Of a stretch of 64,000 bases of DNA, positions 35,085 through 44,777 are shown one piece after another. This DNA is from Salinicola salarius (GTDB taxonomy: Bacteria > Pseudomonadota > Gammaproteobacteria > Pseudomonadales > Halomonadaceae). Within the stretch, counting starts at the first letter, position 1, and every line of letters begins with the position of its first letter. The notes under the pieces were generated by a model that saw nothing but the letters and a program-made list of their open reading frames with translations, was not told the DNA's origin and searched no databases. The stretch is from contig NZ_NHOU01000008.1 of the NCBI RefSeq assembly GCF_002179555.1, forward strand, positions 1-64,000, given 5' to 3'. A program made the position numbers and the translations under genes.

Positions 35085-35768
35085 ATGCTGACTTTCGATA
35101 CCCCCGAAGACACGCTCACCGTCACGCCGGAACGGCTGGCGATCGCCGGCTGGGCCGGCCGCGATCAGGCTGGCGTTCAACATCACATCGACGAGCTGGC
35201 CGCCATCGGCGTCAAACCGCCATCGAGCGTGCCGCTGTTCTACCGTGCCAGCGCGCAATTGCTGACCCAGGCCGAGAACGTCGAGATGCTGGGCAGCGAA
35301 GGCTCCGGCGAAGCCGAAGTCTGCCTGGTCAGCGATGGCGACGGCCGCCTGTGGGTGACGCTCGCGTCCGATCACACCGACCGCAAACTCGAAGCCGTCG
35401 GCGTGGCCGAATCCAAGCAGCTCTGCGCCAAACCGGTCGCCACCCAGGCATGGCCGCTGAATGAGGTCCGCGATCATTGGGATTCGCTGGAACTGGCAAG
35501 CGAGATCGAAGAAAACGGCCAGACCGTCACCTATCAACAAGGCACGCTCGCCGAGCTGCTGGATGTCGATACGCTGCTGGCCAAACTCCCCGACGCGCTC
35601 AAGCAGGGGCAGTCGCTGGCACCCAATACGCTGCTGCTGTGCGGCACGGTGCCGGCCATTGGCGGCATTCGGACCAGCCCGCGCTTCTCGATGACGCTCA
35701 ACGATCCGGTCCTGAATCGTCGTTTGAGCCACAGCTACATCGTCGTCGAGCTCGAGGTCGCGCAATGA
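35085..35768 (+). CDS. DUF2848 family protein (fumarylacetoacetase-like fold)
   Basis: A 227-residue cytosolic protein of the DUF2848 group, distant from fumarylacetoacetate hydrolases. Recognised by its layout: N-terminal IAGWAGRDQAGVQHHIDELAAIGV, then PSSVPLFYRAS, LWVTLASDHTDRKLEAVGV, CAKPVATQAWPL and late ..TLLLCGTVPAIGGI. The ATG at 35085 has AGGA seven to eight bases upstream. Its stop codon overlaps the amidase start (ATGA), so the two proteins are made together and probably act in the same pathway. The reaction is unknown. Confidence 0.8.
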   Translation: MLTFDTPEDTLTVTPERLAIAGWAGRDQAGVQHHIDELAAIGVKPPSSVPLFYRASAQLLTQAENVEMLGSEGSGEAEVCLVSDGDGRLWVTLASDHTDRKLEAVGVAESKQLCAKPVATQAWPLNEVRDHWDSLELASEIEENGQTVTYQQGTLAELLDVDTLLAKLPDALKQGQSLAPNTLLLCGTVPAIGGIRTSPRFSMTLNDPVLNRRLSHSYIVVELEVAQ

Positions 35769-37129
35769 GCCAGCTCGATGCCGCCAGCGCGTTCTGGGCC
35801 CGCCCGCCGCATCAGCGCCGCTTGAATGACTGGCAGGCGGCAGTCGATACTGGCGATTTCACGCCCGCCCAGGCGCTCGAGGCGTTGATCGAGCGGGCGC
35901 AGTCGCAGACCGACGTCACCACCTCTGCCTTCATCGAGTTCGATGCCAACAAGCTGCGCGACCGGCTGACGCGAGTCGACCCGAGTGAGTCGCTGGGCGG
36001 CGCTCCGATCAGCATCAAGGATCTGTTCGATGTTCGCGGCGAGGTGACCATGGCCGCTTCCCGGGTGCTGGGTGACAGCGCGCCGGCCGAGAGGGACGCG
36101 CCCTCGGTCGCCCGTCTTCGTCGTGCCGGGGCGCTGCTGACCGGACGCACCAACATGAGCGAGTTCGCGTTCTCGGGGCTCGGGCTCAACCGGCATTACG
36201 GCACACCGCCCAACCCGTTCGATGCCGAGCGCATCACCGGCGGCTCGACGTCCGGCGGCGCCGCCTCGGTGGCTTTCGGCCTGGCCGCGGCGACGCTGGG
36301 CAGCGATACTGGCGGTTCGCTGCGCATCCCCGCCGCATTCTGCGGCCTGACTGGATTCAAGCCGAGTCAGGAAAGTATACCCGGCGAAGGCGCGTACCCG
36401 CTGGCGCCGAGCCTGGATTGCGTCGGACCGATCGCGCCCAGCGTCGACTGCTGCGCGCGGCTGTGGTCGATACTCGCCGACCGGCCGATGCCGCCACTGG
36501 ATGCCTCGCCTCGGCCACTGCGGCTGGCGATCGCCGAAGGCGGTCTGCTGAGCGAACTGGACGATGCGGTCCGTGATGGCTTCGAGGCCGCCGTGGCTGC
36601 TCTCGAAGCCAAGGGGTGCCACGTCGAGCGCCTGCCGTTAGCGGCCGTCGACGGCGCGCTGGCGATCAATCAGCAGGGCGGCCTGGTAGTGCCGGAAGCG
36701 GCAGCGCTGCATCGCGAACAGCTCGCGCGTGCCGAGGCGGACTACGATCCGCTGATCGCCGAGCGTCTGAACGGCGGTCGGGACATCAGCGCCGCGGACT
36801 ATCTCCAGCGCCTCTGGCCGAGAGCGGGCTGGCAGCGCCGGTTCGAAGTCGAGATGGCCGGCTTCGACGCGGTACTGCTGCCCACCGTCGCGACGCTGCC
36901 GCCCAAGCGGGCCGATCTCGAGAACGACGCCGCCGCGTTCCAACGCGCGAACCGGCTGGCGCTGCGCAACACCAGCGTTTTCAACTATCTCGACGCCGCC
37001 TCGATCTCGCTGCCCTACTTCCCTTCAGGCGCGGAACTCCCTATCGGCCTGATGCTGTCTCGCCCCCAGGGCGGCGACGCCGCGCTGCTGCAGCATGCCT
37101 GCGTCGTGGAAGCGATGCTGAGGAATTGA
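35765..37129 (+). CDS. Amidase-signature family hydrolase
   Basis: A 454-residue amidase with the Ser-cisSer-Lys triad. The Lys is in PISIKDLFD (about 84), the cis-Ser and nucleophile in GGSTSGGAASVAFG and LGSDTGGSLRIPAAFCG (about 160-190). It hydrolyses an amide or carbamoyl bond to release ammonia or an amine. It is translationally coupled to the DUF2848 gene. As in AtzE-type systems the partner may form part of the pathway, but the substrate cannot be read from sequence. Confidence 0.87.
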   Translation: MSQLDAASAFWARPPHQRRLNDWQAAVDTGDFTPAQALEALIERAQSQTDVTTSAFIEFDANKLRDRLTRVDPSESLGGAPISIKDLFDVRGEVTMAASRVLGDSAPAERDAPSVARLRRAGALLTGRTNMSEFAFSGLGLNRHYGTPPNPFDAERITGGSTSGGAASVAFGLAAATLGSDTGGSLRIPAAFCGLTGFKPSQESIPGEGAYPLAPSLDCVGPIAPSVDCCARLWSILADRPMPPLDASPRPLRLAIAEGGLLSELDDAVRDGFEAAVAALEAKGCHVERLPLAAVDGALAINQQGGLVVPEAAALHREQLARAEADYDPLIAERLNGGRDISAADYLQRLWPRAGWQRRFEVEMAGFDAVLLPTVATLPPKRADLENDAAAFQRANRLALRNTSVFNYLDAASISLPYFPSGAELPIGLMLSRPQGGDAALLQHACVVEAMLRN

Positions 37130-37168
37130 GTCGTCCCGGGCAGTCGCTGAGAGGCATCCGTCTTAAGG

Positions 37169-37193
37169 CGAGGGGGCCGGCGGGCTCCCCTCG
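37169..37193. terminator. Hairpin between convergent amidase and MFS genes
   Basis: A seven-base-pair stem (CGAGGGG / CCCCTCG) around an 11-base GC-rich loop in the 70-bp spacer. It could end transcription in both directions. Confidence 0.45.
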
Positions 37194-37199
37194 ACAGCG

Positions 37200-38525
37200 T
37201 CAACGTCTGACGGAATGGAACCAGTCGCCGATGCTGCGGCCGATCTTGTCGATCAACCCCAGCGGCGGCATGGCCGGCATGTAGAAATGATGGATCGTGG
37301 AGCCCGGCAGCCCTGATGCGCCGCGCTTTCGGCAAGCGCCCTGGGTAGCCGCGGCCTCTTCCCGCCATTCTTTCTGCCGATCGTCCGGGCGATATCCGGC
37401 CAGCACCGTCGCCAGGGCGATCAGCGCAAAGACAACGAAGCAGACAGTGTATCCCGCGCTGCCGATCAGATAGCCGGCCAGCGGCGAGCCGATGACCTGG
37501 CCGATGGCAATCATCAGGAAAGGCAGCCCCAGCCCGATTGCCGGCCGATCCGCGTAGAGCCTCACGCCCCAGACGAGATAGGCCCCGGTGAGCATGATGT
37601 AGGCGGCGCCGAAGAGCCCCGCGGAGACGAACACCGTCGGCAGGCTCGAGGGGCTCAGTACCAGCAGCCATAACGACAGCGCCAGCATCGCCAGCACCCC
37701 ACGATGGACGACGTTGAGCCCAAAGCGCGCGACCAGATCGCCCGTCGCGGCGCCTGCCAGCCCGGCCACGCCGATCAGAATCCACATCACGTTGGCCACG
37801 CCCTGCCCGAGATGTCCTCGCGAGATGATGACGTCGCTGGAGAAGGTCCAGTAGGCAGCGCTGGCCAGGCCCGTACTGGTGGCCGCGACCACGAGCATCA
37901 ACGCGCGCGGGCGCCAGAGACCGCCACGAGGCTCTTCTTGCCGTGAACCGGATTGGCGGCCGGTGCCGGCATTCGCTCGCGGCATGGTCACTAATAGCAG
38001 CAGCGCATTGAGCAGCGCGGCGACGGCAAACGCGGCGTAGGCGAGTCGCCACTGCCCCGTAGCGACGAAGGCCACCGGCCCGGAAACGGCAACACCCAGA
38101 CTGGTGCCGGCATTGATGACGGTATTGGCACGTCCCTGCCGAGCGGTCGCGATCGACGTCGAGACGGCCTGCGCCATGGGCGGCGATGCCAGCCCGGTGC
38201 TCAGCCCCGCGAACAGGATGCCGCCGGCCAGCCAGAGCGCGCTGGTGCTGATGGCGACGATCGTCATGCCACCTGCGGCAACCAGCGCCGCGGCGATCGC
38301 CACCCGGCGCGCCCCGAGGCGTTCCACCAGCAGAGCGCTTGCCACGATGGCGAGACAGTAGCCGACGTAGGCACCGCTACCGATGATCCCGGCAATGGCC
38401 GGACCGAGACCGACATCCTCGCGCATGCTGGGCAGAAAGAGACCGTAGGCAAAGCGAGCCAAGCCATAACTGACGCCGGTCAGTAGAGTGCCGGCGAGGA
38501 CTAGGCGCATTTCCGAGTGATTCAT
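37200..38525 (-). CDS. MFS transporter, TetR-linked
   Basis: A 441-residue major-facilitator protein with 12 predicted spans (first span MRLVLAGTLLTGVSYG-like; loop 2-3 motif VERLGARRVA). About 40 extra residues at the C-terminus are soluble. MNHSEM at 38525 follows GGAGAATGCCTC. Its promoter contains a palindrome matching one in front of the TetR gene just upstream, so efflux of an inhibitor under TetR control is the simplest reading. Confidence 0.82.
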   Translation of the reverse strand: MNHSEMRLVLAGTLLTGVSYGLARFAYGLFLPSMREDVGLGPAIAGIIGSGAYVGYCLAIVASALLVERLGARRVAIAAALVAAGGMTIVAISTSALWLAGGILFAGLSTGLASPPMAQAVSTSIATARQGRANTVINAGTSLGVAVSGPVAFVATGQWRLAYAAFAVAALLNALLLLVTMPRANAGTGRQSGSRQEEPRGGLWRPRALMLVVAATSTGLASAAYWTFSSDVIISRGHLGQGVANVMWILIGVAGLAGAATGDLVARFGLNVVHRGVLAMLALSLWLLVLSPSSLPTVFVSAGLFGAAYIMLTGAYLVWGVRLYADRPAIGLGLPFLMIAIGQVIGSPLAGYLIGSAGYTVCFVVFALIALATVLAGYRPDDRQKEWREEAAATQGACRKRGASGLPGSTIHHFYMPAMPPLGLIDKIGRSIGDWFHSVRR

Positions 38526-38600
38526 GAGGCATTCTCCATTCGAGCATTCACCGTCGCGAGACTGGGGGAAGCCGGTTTGCCGAAGTCGAAGTCCGATCAG

Positions 38601-38620
38601 ATGTAAAACGGTCGTTTTCA
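38601..38620. promoter_or_regulatory. TetR-type operator upstream of the MFS gene
   Basis: ATGTAAAACGGTCGTTTTCA contains the palindrome AAAACG-GT-CGTTTT about 75 bases before the MFS start. It shares the ATGTAAAACG half with the site in front of the TetR gene. Confidence 0.6.
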
Positions 38621-38681
38621 TTACGGGCGAAAAAAATTCGCCGACTCTGGCGTCGGCCCGTTCGTCGAACGACATGACCAG

Positions 38682-39218
38682 CTAGCGGCGTCTAGGCGCC
38701 CGTGCGGTCTCGACCAATCGATGGGCGGCACGCCGCGCACCGTCGACGGCCGCGCCGCCGCGATAGGTCGCTGCATGGGTCGCGCCCTCGAAAAGCAGCA
38801 GAATCGCTTCGGCCAGCTCGTCGTCGCGCCGGCCGATCTCCGCCACCACGATCTCGTCGATTCGCTGCCGCAGTCGCTGCTTGTGTCGCGCCATCGCCTC
38901 GGCGATCTCCGGTACGCTACCGCCGGTTTCGCCCCAGGCCCGCAGGAACAGGCAGCCCCGCGCGCCCTCCCGGGCGAACCAGATTTCCAGCGCATCGAAC
39001 AGCGCGTCGATATTGTCCGCGCCGACGAGCCGATGGAAGCGACGGTCCCGCTCGTTCAGGACGGCGGCCATCAGGCCGTTCTTGCTGCCGACGTGCTTGT
39101 AGAGCGTGCGGCTGGAAATCCCGGCGGCCTGCGTCAGCCGGTCCATCCCGGTGGCGGTGAAGCCGTACCGGTCGAACAACTGCTCGGCAGTCGAGATGAG
39201 TCGTGTGCGAATATCCAT
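38682..39218 (-). CDS. TetR-family transcriptional repressor
   Basis: A 178-residue TetR protein. The N-terminal helix-turn-helix is at 1-50 (TAEQLFDRYGFTATGMDRLTQ, then AAGISSRTLYKHVGSKNGL), followed by an all-helical ligand domain. It probably represses itself and the MFS gene 156 bp downstream, since both promoters carry the same operator-like palindrome. Confidence 0.88.
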   Translation of the reverse strand: MDIRTRLISTAEQLFDRYGFTATGMDRLTQAAGISSRTLYKHVGSKNGLMAAVLNERDRRFHRLVGADNIDALFDALEIWFAREGARGCLFLRAWGETGGSVPEIAEAMARHKQRLRQRIDEIVVAEIGRRDDELAEAILLLFEGATHAATYRGGAAVDGARRAAHRLVETARAPRRR

Positions 39219-39225
39219 GGCCCCA

Positions 39226-39245
39226 ATGTAAAACGATCACTTTAC
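39226..39245. promoter_or_regulatory. TetR-type operator upstream of the tetR-like gene
   Basis: ATGTAAAACGATCACTTTAC lies 8-27 bases before the start codon of the TetR gene. It matches the MFS-promoter site in its first ten bases and in the TC-TTT positions of the other arm. This position suits autorepression. Confidence 0.6.
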
Positions 39246-39314
39246 CCATGCAAGCATCGATGCGCCGATCAACGATGGTAAGATGCCGGCCCATTCAGCG
39301 AAGAATCACTCCCC

Positions 39315-40514
39315 GTGTCGTCAGCCTCGATCTCTCGTCCCCCGCTACCGGCCTGGCTGTGGCTCGTCGCTTTCGGTCTGGCGGCGATCAACCTGCGTGC
39401 GCCGATCGTCGTCATCGGACCGGTACTCGATCCGATCATGTCAACGCTCTCCATCGGCGCGGGAACGGCGAGCCTGTTCACCACCGGGATGATTCTCTGC
39501 TTCGGGCTGCTCTCGCCGCTGGCGCCGGGCTTCGCCGATCGCGTCGGCCTCGACCGCGCCATCGCCTGCGCTATCACGCTGATCGCCCTCGGCGGCGTTC
39601 TGCGCGGCGTCGAGAACCTGACGGTCATGCTGCTGGGGACATTGTGCGCGGGGCTGGGTATCGCCTTCGGCAACGTGTTCATGCCGAGCCTGGTCAAGCG
39701 CGATCGCGGCGACCGGCTGGGCCGCACCATGGGGCTATACACGGTTATGATGGGCGTCGGCGCCACGATCAGTGCCGGTAGCGCCATTCCGCTGATGAAT
39801 CTCTCGGGGAGCTGGTCCACGCCGATCTGGCTATGGGCGGCGTTCGGCATCGGCTCCGCCATCGTGTGGTGGCGCGTGGCGCTCTCGCTGGCGCCCGAGG
39901 AACCGGCCGCCACGCGCCGGCCGCCGATGTCGCGCCTGTTCAGAAGCCCGGTGGCGTGGACGTTGACGCTGTTCATGGGCGCCCAGTCGCTCAGCTTCTA
40001 CACCCTGCAGACCTGGGTGCCGGCGGTGGCGATCCAGGCCGGCGTCCCGGTGGCGACCGCCGGGATCATGCTGTCGCTGATCAACCTCACCAGCATTCCG
40101 GGCAGCTACATCGTCGCGCGCTTGGCATCGAGGCTAACGCATCACAGCCTGCTGGTGCTGGGGCTCTGCTCGCTGGTGGCGCTGGCGCTGTTCGGCCTGC
40201 TGCTTGCGCCCACGGCCTCCCCGCTGCTGTGGGCACTGCTGCTGGGTGCCGGCCAGGGCGGCTGTTTCAGTTTCGCGCTGACCATGATCGTACTGCGTAC
40301 CCGACAGCCCCAGCACGCGGCGATGCTGTCGGGCATGTCCCAGAGCATCGGCTACCTGATGGGTGCCAGCGGGCCGCTGCTGTTCGGCGCACTGCACGGG
40401 CTGAGCGGCGACTGGCAGCTGTCGCTGATCTTCCTGATCGTGCTGCTGGCCGGGCAGAGCGTGGCCGGCGTGCTGATCGGCCGGCCCAGGATGGTCAAGC
40501 TGGGAGACGACTGA
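39315..40514 (+). CDS. CynX/NimT-type MFS transporter
   Basis: A 399-residue, 12-span MFS protein. The start INLRAPIVVIGPVLDPI (about 24-40) is the hallmark of the cyanate/nitroimidazole transporter group CynX/NimT. Substrates differ widely in this family, so no function is assigned. GTG start at 39315. It diverges from the TetR gene and is 97 bp away; the operator near 39226 could affect it too. Confidence 0.83.
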   Translation: MSSASISRPPLPAWLWLVAFGLAAINLRAPIVVIGPVLDPIMSTLSIGAGTASLFTTGMILCFGLLSPLAPGFADRVGLDRAIACAITLIALGGVLRGVENLTVMLLGTLCAGLGIAFGNVFMPSLVKRDRGDRLGRTMGLYTVMMGVGATISAGSAIPLMNLSGSWSTPIWLWAAFGIGSAIVWWRVALSLAPEEPAATRRPPMSRLFRSPVAWTLTLFMGAQSLSFYTLQTWVPAVAIQAGVPVATAGIMLSLINLTSIPGSYIVARLASRLTHHSLLVLGLCSLVALALFGLLLAPTASPLLWALLLGAGQGGCFSFALTMIVLRTRQPQHAAMLSGMSQSIGYLMGASGPLLFGALHGLSGDWQLSLIFLIVLLAGQSVAGVLIGRPRMVKLGDD

Positions 40515-40612
40515 CGCCCGGGTTCTCCCTTTCATTGCTCTCGGTAAAGCCGGGGCATGCCTTGGCTTTGCAATCCCCTGCCGCCTTCTATGCTGTAGAG
40601 AGTTATTTTCCA

Positions 40613-40672
40613 GAACAGACCCCGAAATAGACCCTGGAACAGACCTCGGAACAGGTCCCGAAACGGACTTCG
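40613..40672. repeat. 12-bp tandem repeat, 5 units
   Basis: Five adjacent 12-base units of the form GAACAGACCCCG, each with one to four changes, in the spacer between the CynX-like and SDR genes. Confidence 0.8.
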
Positions 40673-40717
40673 CTCAGGCACGAGCGCGATACGTCAAGGG
40701 CCGGCAAGGAGAGCGAC

Positions 40718-41734
40718 ATGGGTATCAGGCTGAAGCATCTCGAAGATCAGGTCGTCGTGATTACCGGCGCGACCTCCGGCATTGGGCTCTCCACGGCGCG
40801 CATGGCCGCCGATCGGGGGGCGCGCCTCGTGGTGTCGGCGCGTAACGAGAATACGCTGATTCGACTGGTGGAGGAGCTTCGCCAACGGGGCGCGGAGGCG
40901 GTTCATGCCGTGGCCGATGTGGGCGATCCCGCTCAGGTACATGGCATTGCCGAGACCGCCTTCAACCATTTCGGCGGCTTCGATACCTGGATCAACAATG
41001 CGGGCGCGTCGCTTTACGGCTATATGCTCGATGTGCCGCTGGAGGATCATCGCAAGCTGTTCGAGACCAATTTCTGGGGCATCGTCCACGGCTCGCTGGA
41101 GGCGGCGCGTTATCTCTCCACACGCACTGCGGGCCATGGCGGCGCGATCATCAATCTGGGCTCGCTGGTATCGGATCGCGCGATTCCGATCCAGGGCATG
41201 TATTCCGCCTCCAAGCATGCCGTCAAGGGCTTCACCGATTCGCTGCGCGTGGAGCTCGAAGCCTTGGGCGCGCCGGTATCGGTCACCCTGGTCAAACCCG
41301 GCAGCATCGCCACGCCCTATGCCGAACATGCCCACAACCTGCTCGAGCAGGAGCCCAGCCTGCCGCCGCCGCTTTACGAGCCGAGCATCGTCGCCAAGGC
41401 GATCCTGCATTGCACCGTTCATCCCCGACGCGACATTCGCGCCGGGGGCGGCAGCAAGGCGATCGCGATGCTCGACTACTTCGCGCCGCGCCTGACCGAT
41501 CGCCTCATGGGCGGCATGATGATCGATCAGCAGAAGTCCGGGCGTGCGGAGCATCGCCAGTCATTCGCGCTACATGAGCCCGGGACCGAGATGCGCGAGC
41601 GGGGGAACTACCCGCATCATGTCTGCAAGACCAGCCTCTACACCGAGGCCTCGATGCATCCTGTCATCACCACGACGGTCATCGCGGGGGCGCTGTTCGG
41701 CCTCGCGGCGCTGAGCCGGCGTCGGCGGTTCTGA
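40718..41734 (+). CDS. SDR-family oxidoreductase with C-terminal membrane anchor
   Basis: A 338-residue SDR. NAD(P) motif TGATSGIG at about 13-20, NNAG in WINNAGASLYG, catalytic YSASKHAVKGF (about 160-170) and the KPGSIATPY motif. Residues beyond 250 are longer than a classical SDR and end in a hydrophobic span plus arginines (VIAGALFGLAALSRRRRF), so it may sit on the membrane. Substrate unknown. Confidence 0.85.
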   Translation: MGIRLKHLEDQVVVITGATSGIGLSTARMAADRGARLVVSARNENTLIRLVEELRQRGAEAVHAVADVGDPAQVHGIAETAFNHFGGFDTWINNAGASLYGYMLDVPLEDHRKLFETNFWGIVHGSLEAARYLSTRTAGHGGAIINLGSLVSDRAIPIQGMYSASKHAVKGFTDSLRVELEALGAPVSVTLVKPGSIATPYAEHAHNLLEQEPSLPPPLYEPSIVAKAILHCTVHPRRDIRAGGGSKAIAMLDYFAPRLTDRLMGGMMIDQQKSGRAEHRQSFALHEPGTEMRERGNYPHHVCKTSLYTEASMHPVITTTVIAGALFGLAALSRRRRF

Positions 41735-41750
41735 TCGGGCCGGCGTCTCG

Positions 41751-43133
41751 TTACGCCCGCCCTGTCGACTCGCGCTGAAACGGATAGACGTCACCGATGC
41801 CGAGCAGCCGAGTCAGCTCGTCGAGCGCCGTGAGCGTCTCGTCGGCGAGCCGGGGATCGGCCAGATCGTCCGGGGTCAGGCTGTCGCGGTAGTGCCGCTC
41901 GACCCAGGCCACCAGATCGGCATGGAGCGCGTCGTTCAACAGCACCCGCCCGCTCAGCGCCTGACGCTCGGCCGCGGACAGCACGATCCGCAGACGCAGG
42001 CAGGCGGGGCCGCCGCCGTTGCGCATGCTCTGTTTGACGTCCTTGACCATCACCTCGCTGATCGGGTTGTAGCCCGCCAGCAGCAGATCCTGGATCGTCC
42101 GCCAGACGGCTTCGTTCTCCTGACACTCCCCCGGCACCACCAGCGTCATGCTGCCATCCGGATTCGACAGCAACTGCGAGTTGAACAGGTAGGTCGATAC
42201 CGCATCCTCGAGACTGATCGCTTCGCTGGGCACGCGCACCGGGACGAGTGGCGTCGTCATTCGTTCGCGCAGGGCGTCCAGCGTCTTCTCTTCGTCGAGA
42301 AACGCCATCTCGTGATAGAGCAGCACCGGCCCGTTGCCCACGGCGATCACGTCGTTGTGAAAGACACCGGCATCAATGGCGTCGGGATGCTGCTGGGCGA
42401 AGACGACCCGGGCATCCTCGAGGCCATGCTGGCGTGCGATCGCCTGGCTTGCTTCCAGCGTCTGGCGGGCCGGATAGCGCCTGGGGGCGCGCTCGCCGCC
42501 GAAGGCCTGACGGCCATAGACGAACAGATGCACGCCGGCGTCACCGTATTCGCCACAAAGACGCGTGTGATTGGCGGCACCCTCGTCGGAGAACGCCGGC
42601 GTCGCCGGCAGCACGGGATGATGGGCGAAGTGGCGTTCGTCGCGAAAGATCGAGGCGAGCACGCGGCCCGTGGTTTCCGGCTCGAGATAGCGATGGAAGC
42701 TCGACTGCAGGTTGGCGGGCGTGAAGTGAACGCGGCCGTCGGGCGCATCGAGGCTCGGCGTGATGGTGGCGGCGTTGGCGGTCCACATCGACGAGGCCGA
42801 ACACACCGCCCGCAGGATCTGCGGCGCTTCCCTGGCGGCCCGCGCCAGCACCTGGGTGTTATCCCCCTGGAAACCGAGCGCCCGCAAGGCGCCCAGGTCC
42901 GGGCGCTGCTGTGGCGGCAGCACGCCCTGGGCGTAGCCGGCATCCATCAGCGACTTCATCTTGGCCAAGCCCTGCAGCGCGGCCTCGCGCGGGTTGGACG
43001 CGAGCCCGCCATGACGCATCGAGGCCACGTTGCCGTGGGCCAACCCGGCGTAGTTATGGGTCGGGCCGACCAGGCCGTCGAAATTGACCTCGCGCACGTC
43101 CTGTTCGGCCGTCATGTCCGCTTCGCTGCTCAC
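41751..43133 (-). CDS. astB: N-succinylarginine dihydrolase AstB
   Basis: A 460-residue enzyme that converts N2-succinylarginine to N2-succinylornithine, CO2 and two ammonia. Near-universal AstB phrases: [21 protein letters not shown] (14-34), ANAATITPS, the [11 protein letters not shown] segment with the catalytic His, and [13 protein letters not shown] with the C-terminal Cys. The GTG start at 43133 overlaps the astD stop (GTGA); an internal ATG six codons later is possible. Last gene of the astCAADB operon. Confidence 0.95.
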   Translation of the reverse strand: MSSEADMTAEQDVREVNFDGLVGPTHNYAGLAHGNVASMRHGGLASNPREAALQGLAKMKSLMDAGYAQGVLPPQQRPDLGALRALGFQGDNTQVLARAAREAPQILRAVCSASSMWTANAATITPSLDAPDGRVHFTPANLQSSFHRYLEPETTGRVLASIFRDERHFAHHPVLPATPAFSDEGAANHTRLCGEYGDAGVHLFVYGRQAFGGERAPRRYPARQTLEASQAIARQHGLEDARVVFAQQHPDAIDAGVFHNDVIAVGNGPVLLYHEMAFLDEEKTLDALRERMTTPLVPVRVPSEAISLEDAVSTYLFNSQLLSNPDGSMTLVVPGECQENEAVWRTIQDLLLAGYNPISEVMVKDVKQSMRNGGGPACLRLRIVLSAAERQALSGRVLLNDALHADLVAWVERHYRDSLTPDDLADPRLADETLTALDELTRLLGIGDVYPFQRESTGRA

Positions 43134-44599
43134 AAGGTCACCCCCGGCGGCAGCTCCGTGGGCATCGTCAGCGTATCGGCCTCCATGGAGGCGACCGGAT
43201 AGGCACAGTAGTCCGCCGCGTAATAGGCGCTGGGGCGATGGTTGCCGCTGTCGCCGATGCCGCCGAACGGCGCATCGCTGGAAGCGCCGGTGGTCTGGCG
43301 GTTCCAGTTGACGATACCGGCGCGAATCCGCAGCAGGAAGTCGTCCCAGTCGGTCTGGTCGCCGCCGATCAGGCCGGCGGAGAGCCCGTAGCGGGTATCG
43401 TTGGCCAGCTCGATCGCCTCGTCCCAGTTCTGGTAGCGATGGACCTTGAGCAGCGGGCCGAAGTGCTCTTCGTCAGGCACGTCGCAGCCGGTGACATCGA
43501 CCAGCCCCGGCGACAGCAGGCTGGTGCCGGCCTGCAGCGACTGCATGCGTACCAGCACGCGTCCGCCACGGGCTTCCAGATCGCGCTGCGCCTCGAGCAG
43601 GCCTTCCGCCGCCTGCGGGCTGACCAGCCCGGCATAGAACGGCGCCGGCTCGCTGAACGGCTCGGCCACCCGCAGTTCAGCCAGCACCTGCGCCAGCTTC
43701 TCGATCAGTCGATCACCGGCTTCCCCTTCCGGCACGATCAGGCGACGCGCACAGGTACAGCGCTGGCCGCCGGAGAGGAACGCCGACTGGACGATGGTCA
43801 GCACCGCCGCGTCGAGATCGCGCACGTCCTTCACAACCAGTGGGTTGTTGCCGCCCAGCTCCAGCGCCAGGATCTTGCCGACCTGGCCGCCGAACTGGCG
43901 GTGCAACAGCCCGCCGACCTTGGCGCTGCCGGTGAACAGCAGGCCGTCGATATCGGCGTTGCCCGCCAGCGCCTGCCCCACTTCCGCCGCGCCCTGGACC
44001 AGGTTGATCACGCCGGCAGGCAGGCCCGCCCGCTCCCAGCACTGCAGGGTCAAATCGGCGGTCATCGGCGTCTGTTCGCTGGGCTTGAACACCACGCAGT
44101 TGCCCGCCAGCAGCGCCGGCACGATGTGGCCGTTGGGCAGATGGCCCGGAAAGTTGTAGGGGCCGAAGACCGCGAGCACGCCATGCGGGCGATGGCGCAG
44201 CACGGCGCGCGTGCCACCGGCATCCCGGGCGCGCTCGCCGGTCCGTTCGTGATAGGCGGTCAGCGAGATCGCCACCTTGCCGATCATCGCACCTACTTCG
44301 GTGCGCGCTTCCCAGATCGGCTTGCCGGTCTCGTGCGCGATGCTGCGGGCCAACGGCTCGCGGTGGTTCTCCAGCTCATCGCGGAAACGCTCGACGATCG
44401 CCTGGCGTTCGGCAAAGGGACGGCGCGCCCAACCAGGAAACGCACGCCGCGCTGCCGAGATTGCGTCATCGACCTGCTCGGGTGAAGCCGCCGCGGCCTG
44501 CCACAGCGAGTCGCCCGACACGGGATCGCGCTTGTCGAAACGCGCGGCCGCGCCGTCGATCCAGCGGCCGTCGATCAGCAGTTGAAGCTTTGCGTGCAT
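43130..44599 (-). CDS. astD: Succinylglutamate semialdehyde dehydrogenase AstD
   Basis: A 489-residue aldehyde dehydrogenase that oxidises N-succinylglutamate 5-semialdehyde to N-succinylglutamate with NAD. Catalytic Glu in [13 protein letters not shown] (about 250) and Cys in [11 protein letters not shown] (about 284); Rossmann segment FTGSAKVGG. The AstD length and [18 protein letters not shown] region match well. A TAAGCCG heptamer array occupies the spacer to the upstream astA gene. Confidence 0.94.
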   Translation of the reverse strand: MHAKLQLLIDGRWIDGAAARFDKRDPVSGDSLWQAAAASPEQVDDAISAARRAFPGWARRPFAERQAIVERFRDELENHREPLARSIAHETGKPIWEARTEVGAMIGKVAISLTAYHERTGERARDAGGTRAVLRHRPHGVLAVFGPYNFPGHLPNGHIVPALLAGNCVVFKPSEQTPMTADLTLQCWERAGLPAGVINLVQGAAEVGQALAGNADIDGLLFTGSAKVGGLLHRQFGGQVGKILALELGGNNPLVVKDVRDLDAAVLTIVQSAFLSGGQRCTCARRLIVPEGEAGDRLIEKLAQVLAELRVAEPFSEPAPFYAGLVSPQAAEGLLEAQRDLEARGGRVLVRMQSLQAGTSLLSPGLVDVTGCDVPDEEHFGPLLKVHRYQNWDEAIELANDTRYGLSAGLIGGDQTDWDDFLLRIRAGIVNWNRQTTGASSDAPFGGIGDSGNHRPSAYYAADYCAYPVASMEADTLTMPTELPPGVTL

Positions 44600-44622
44600 A
44601 TGTCGCTCCTGATGATTTGTTG

Positions 44623-44685
<63 letters not shown>

Positions 44686-44762
44686 AAAATCAAACCACCA
44701 CCACAAAATCCAACAATCGGCTTCTCGCTTTTGACCTTTCTTACGGCTTAAAGCTTATAGCT

Positions 44763-44777
44763 CCCGGCGCAGCCGGG
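44763..44777 (-). terminator. Hairpin directly after the astA(G) stop codon
   Basis: CCCGGC-GCA-GCCGGG, a six-base-pair GC stem touching the stop codon. Without a T-run it might attenuate rather than end transcription within the operon. Confidence 0.35.
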
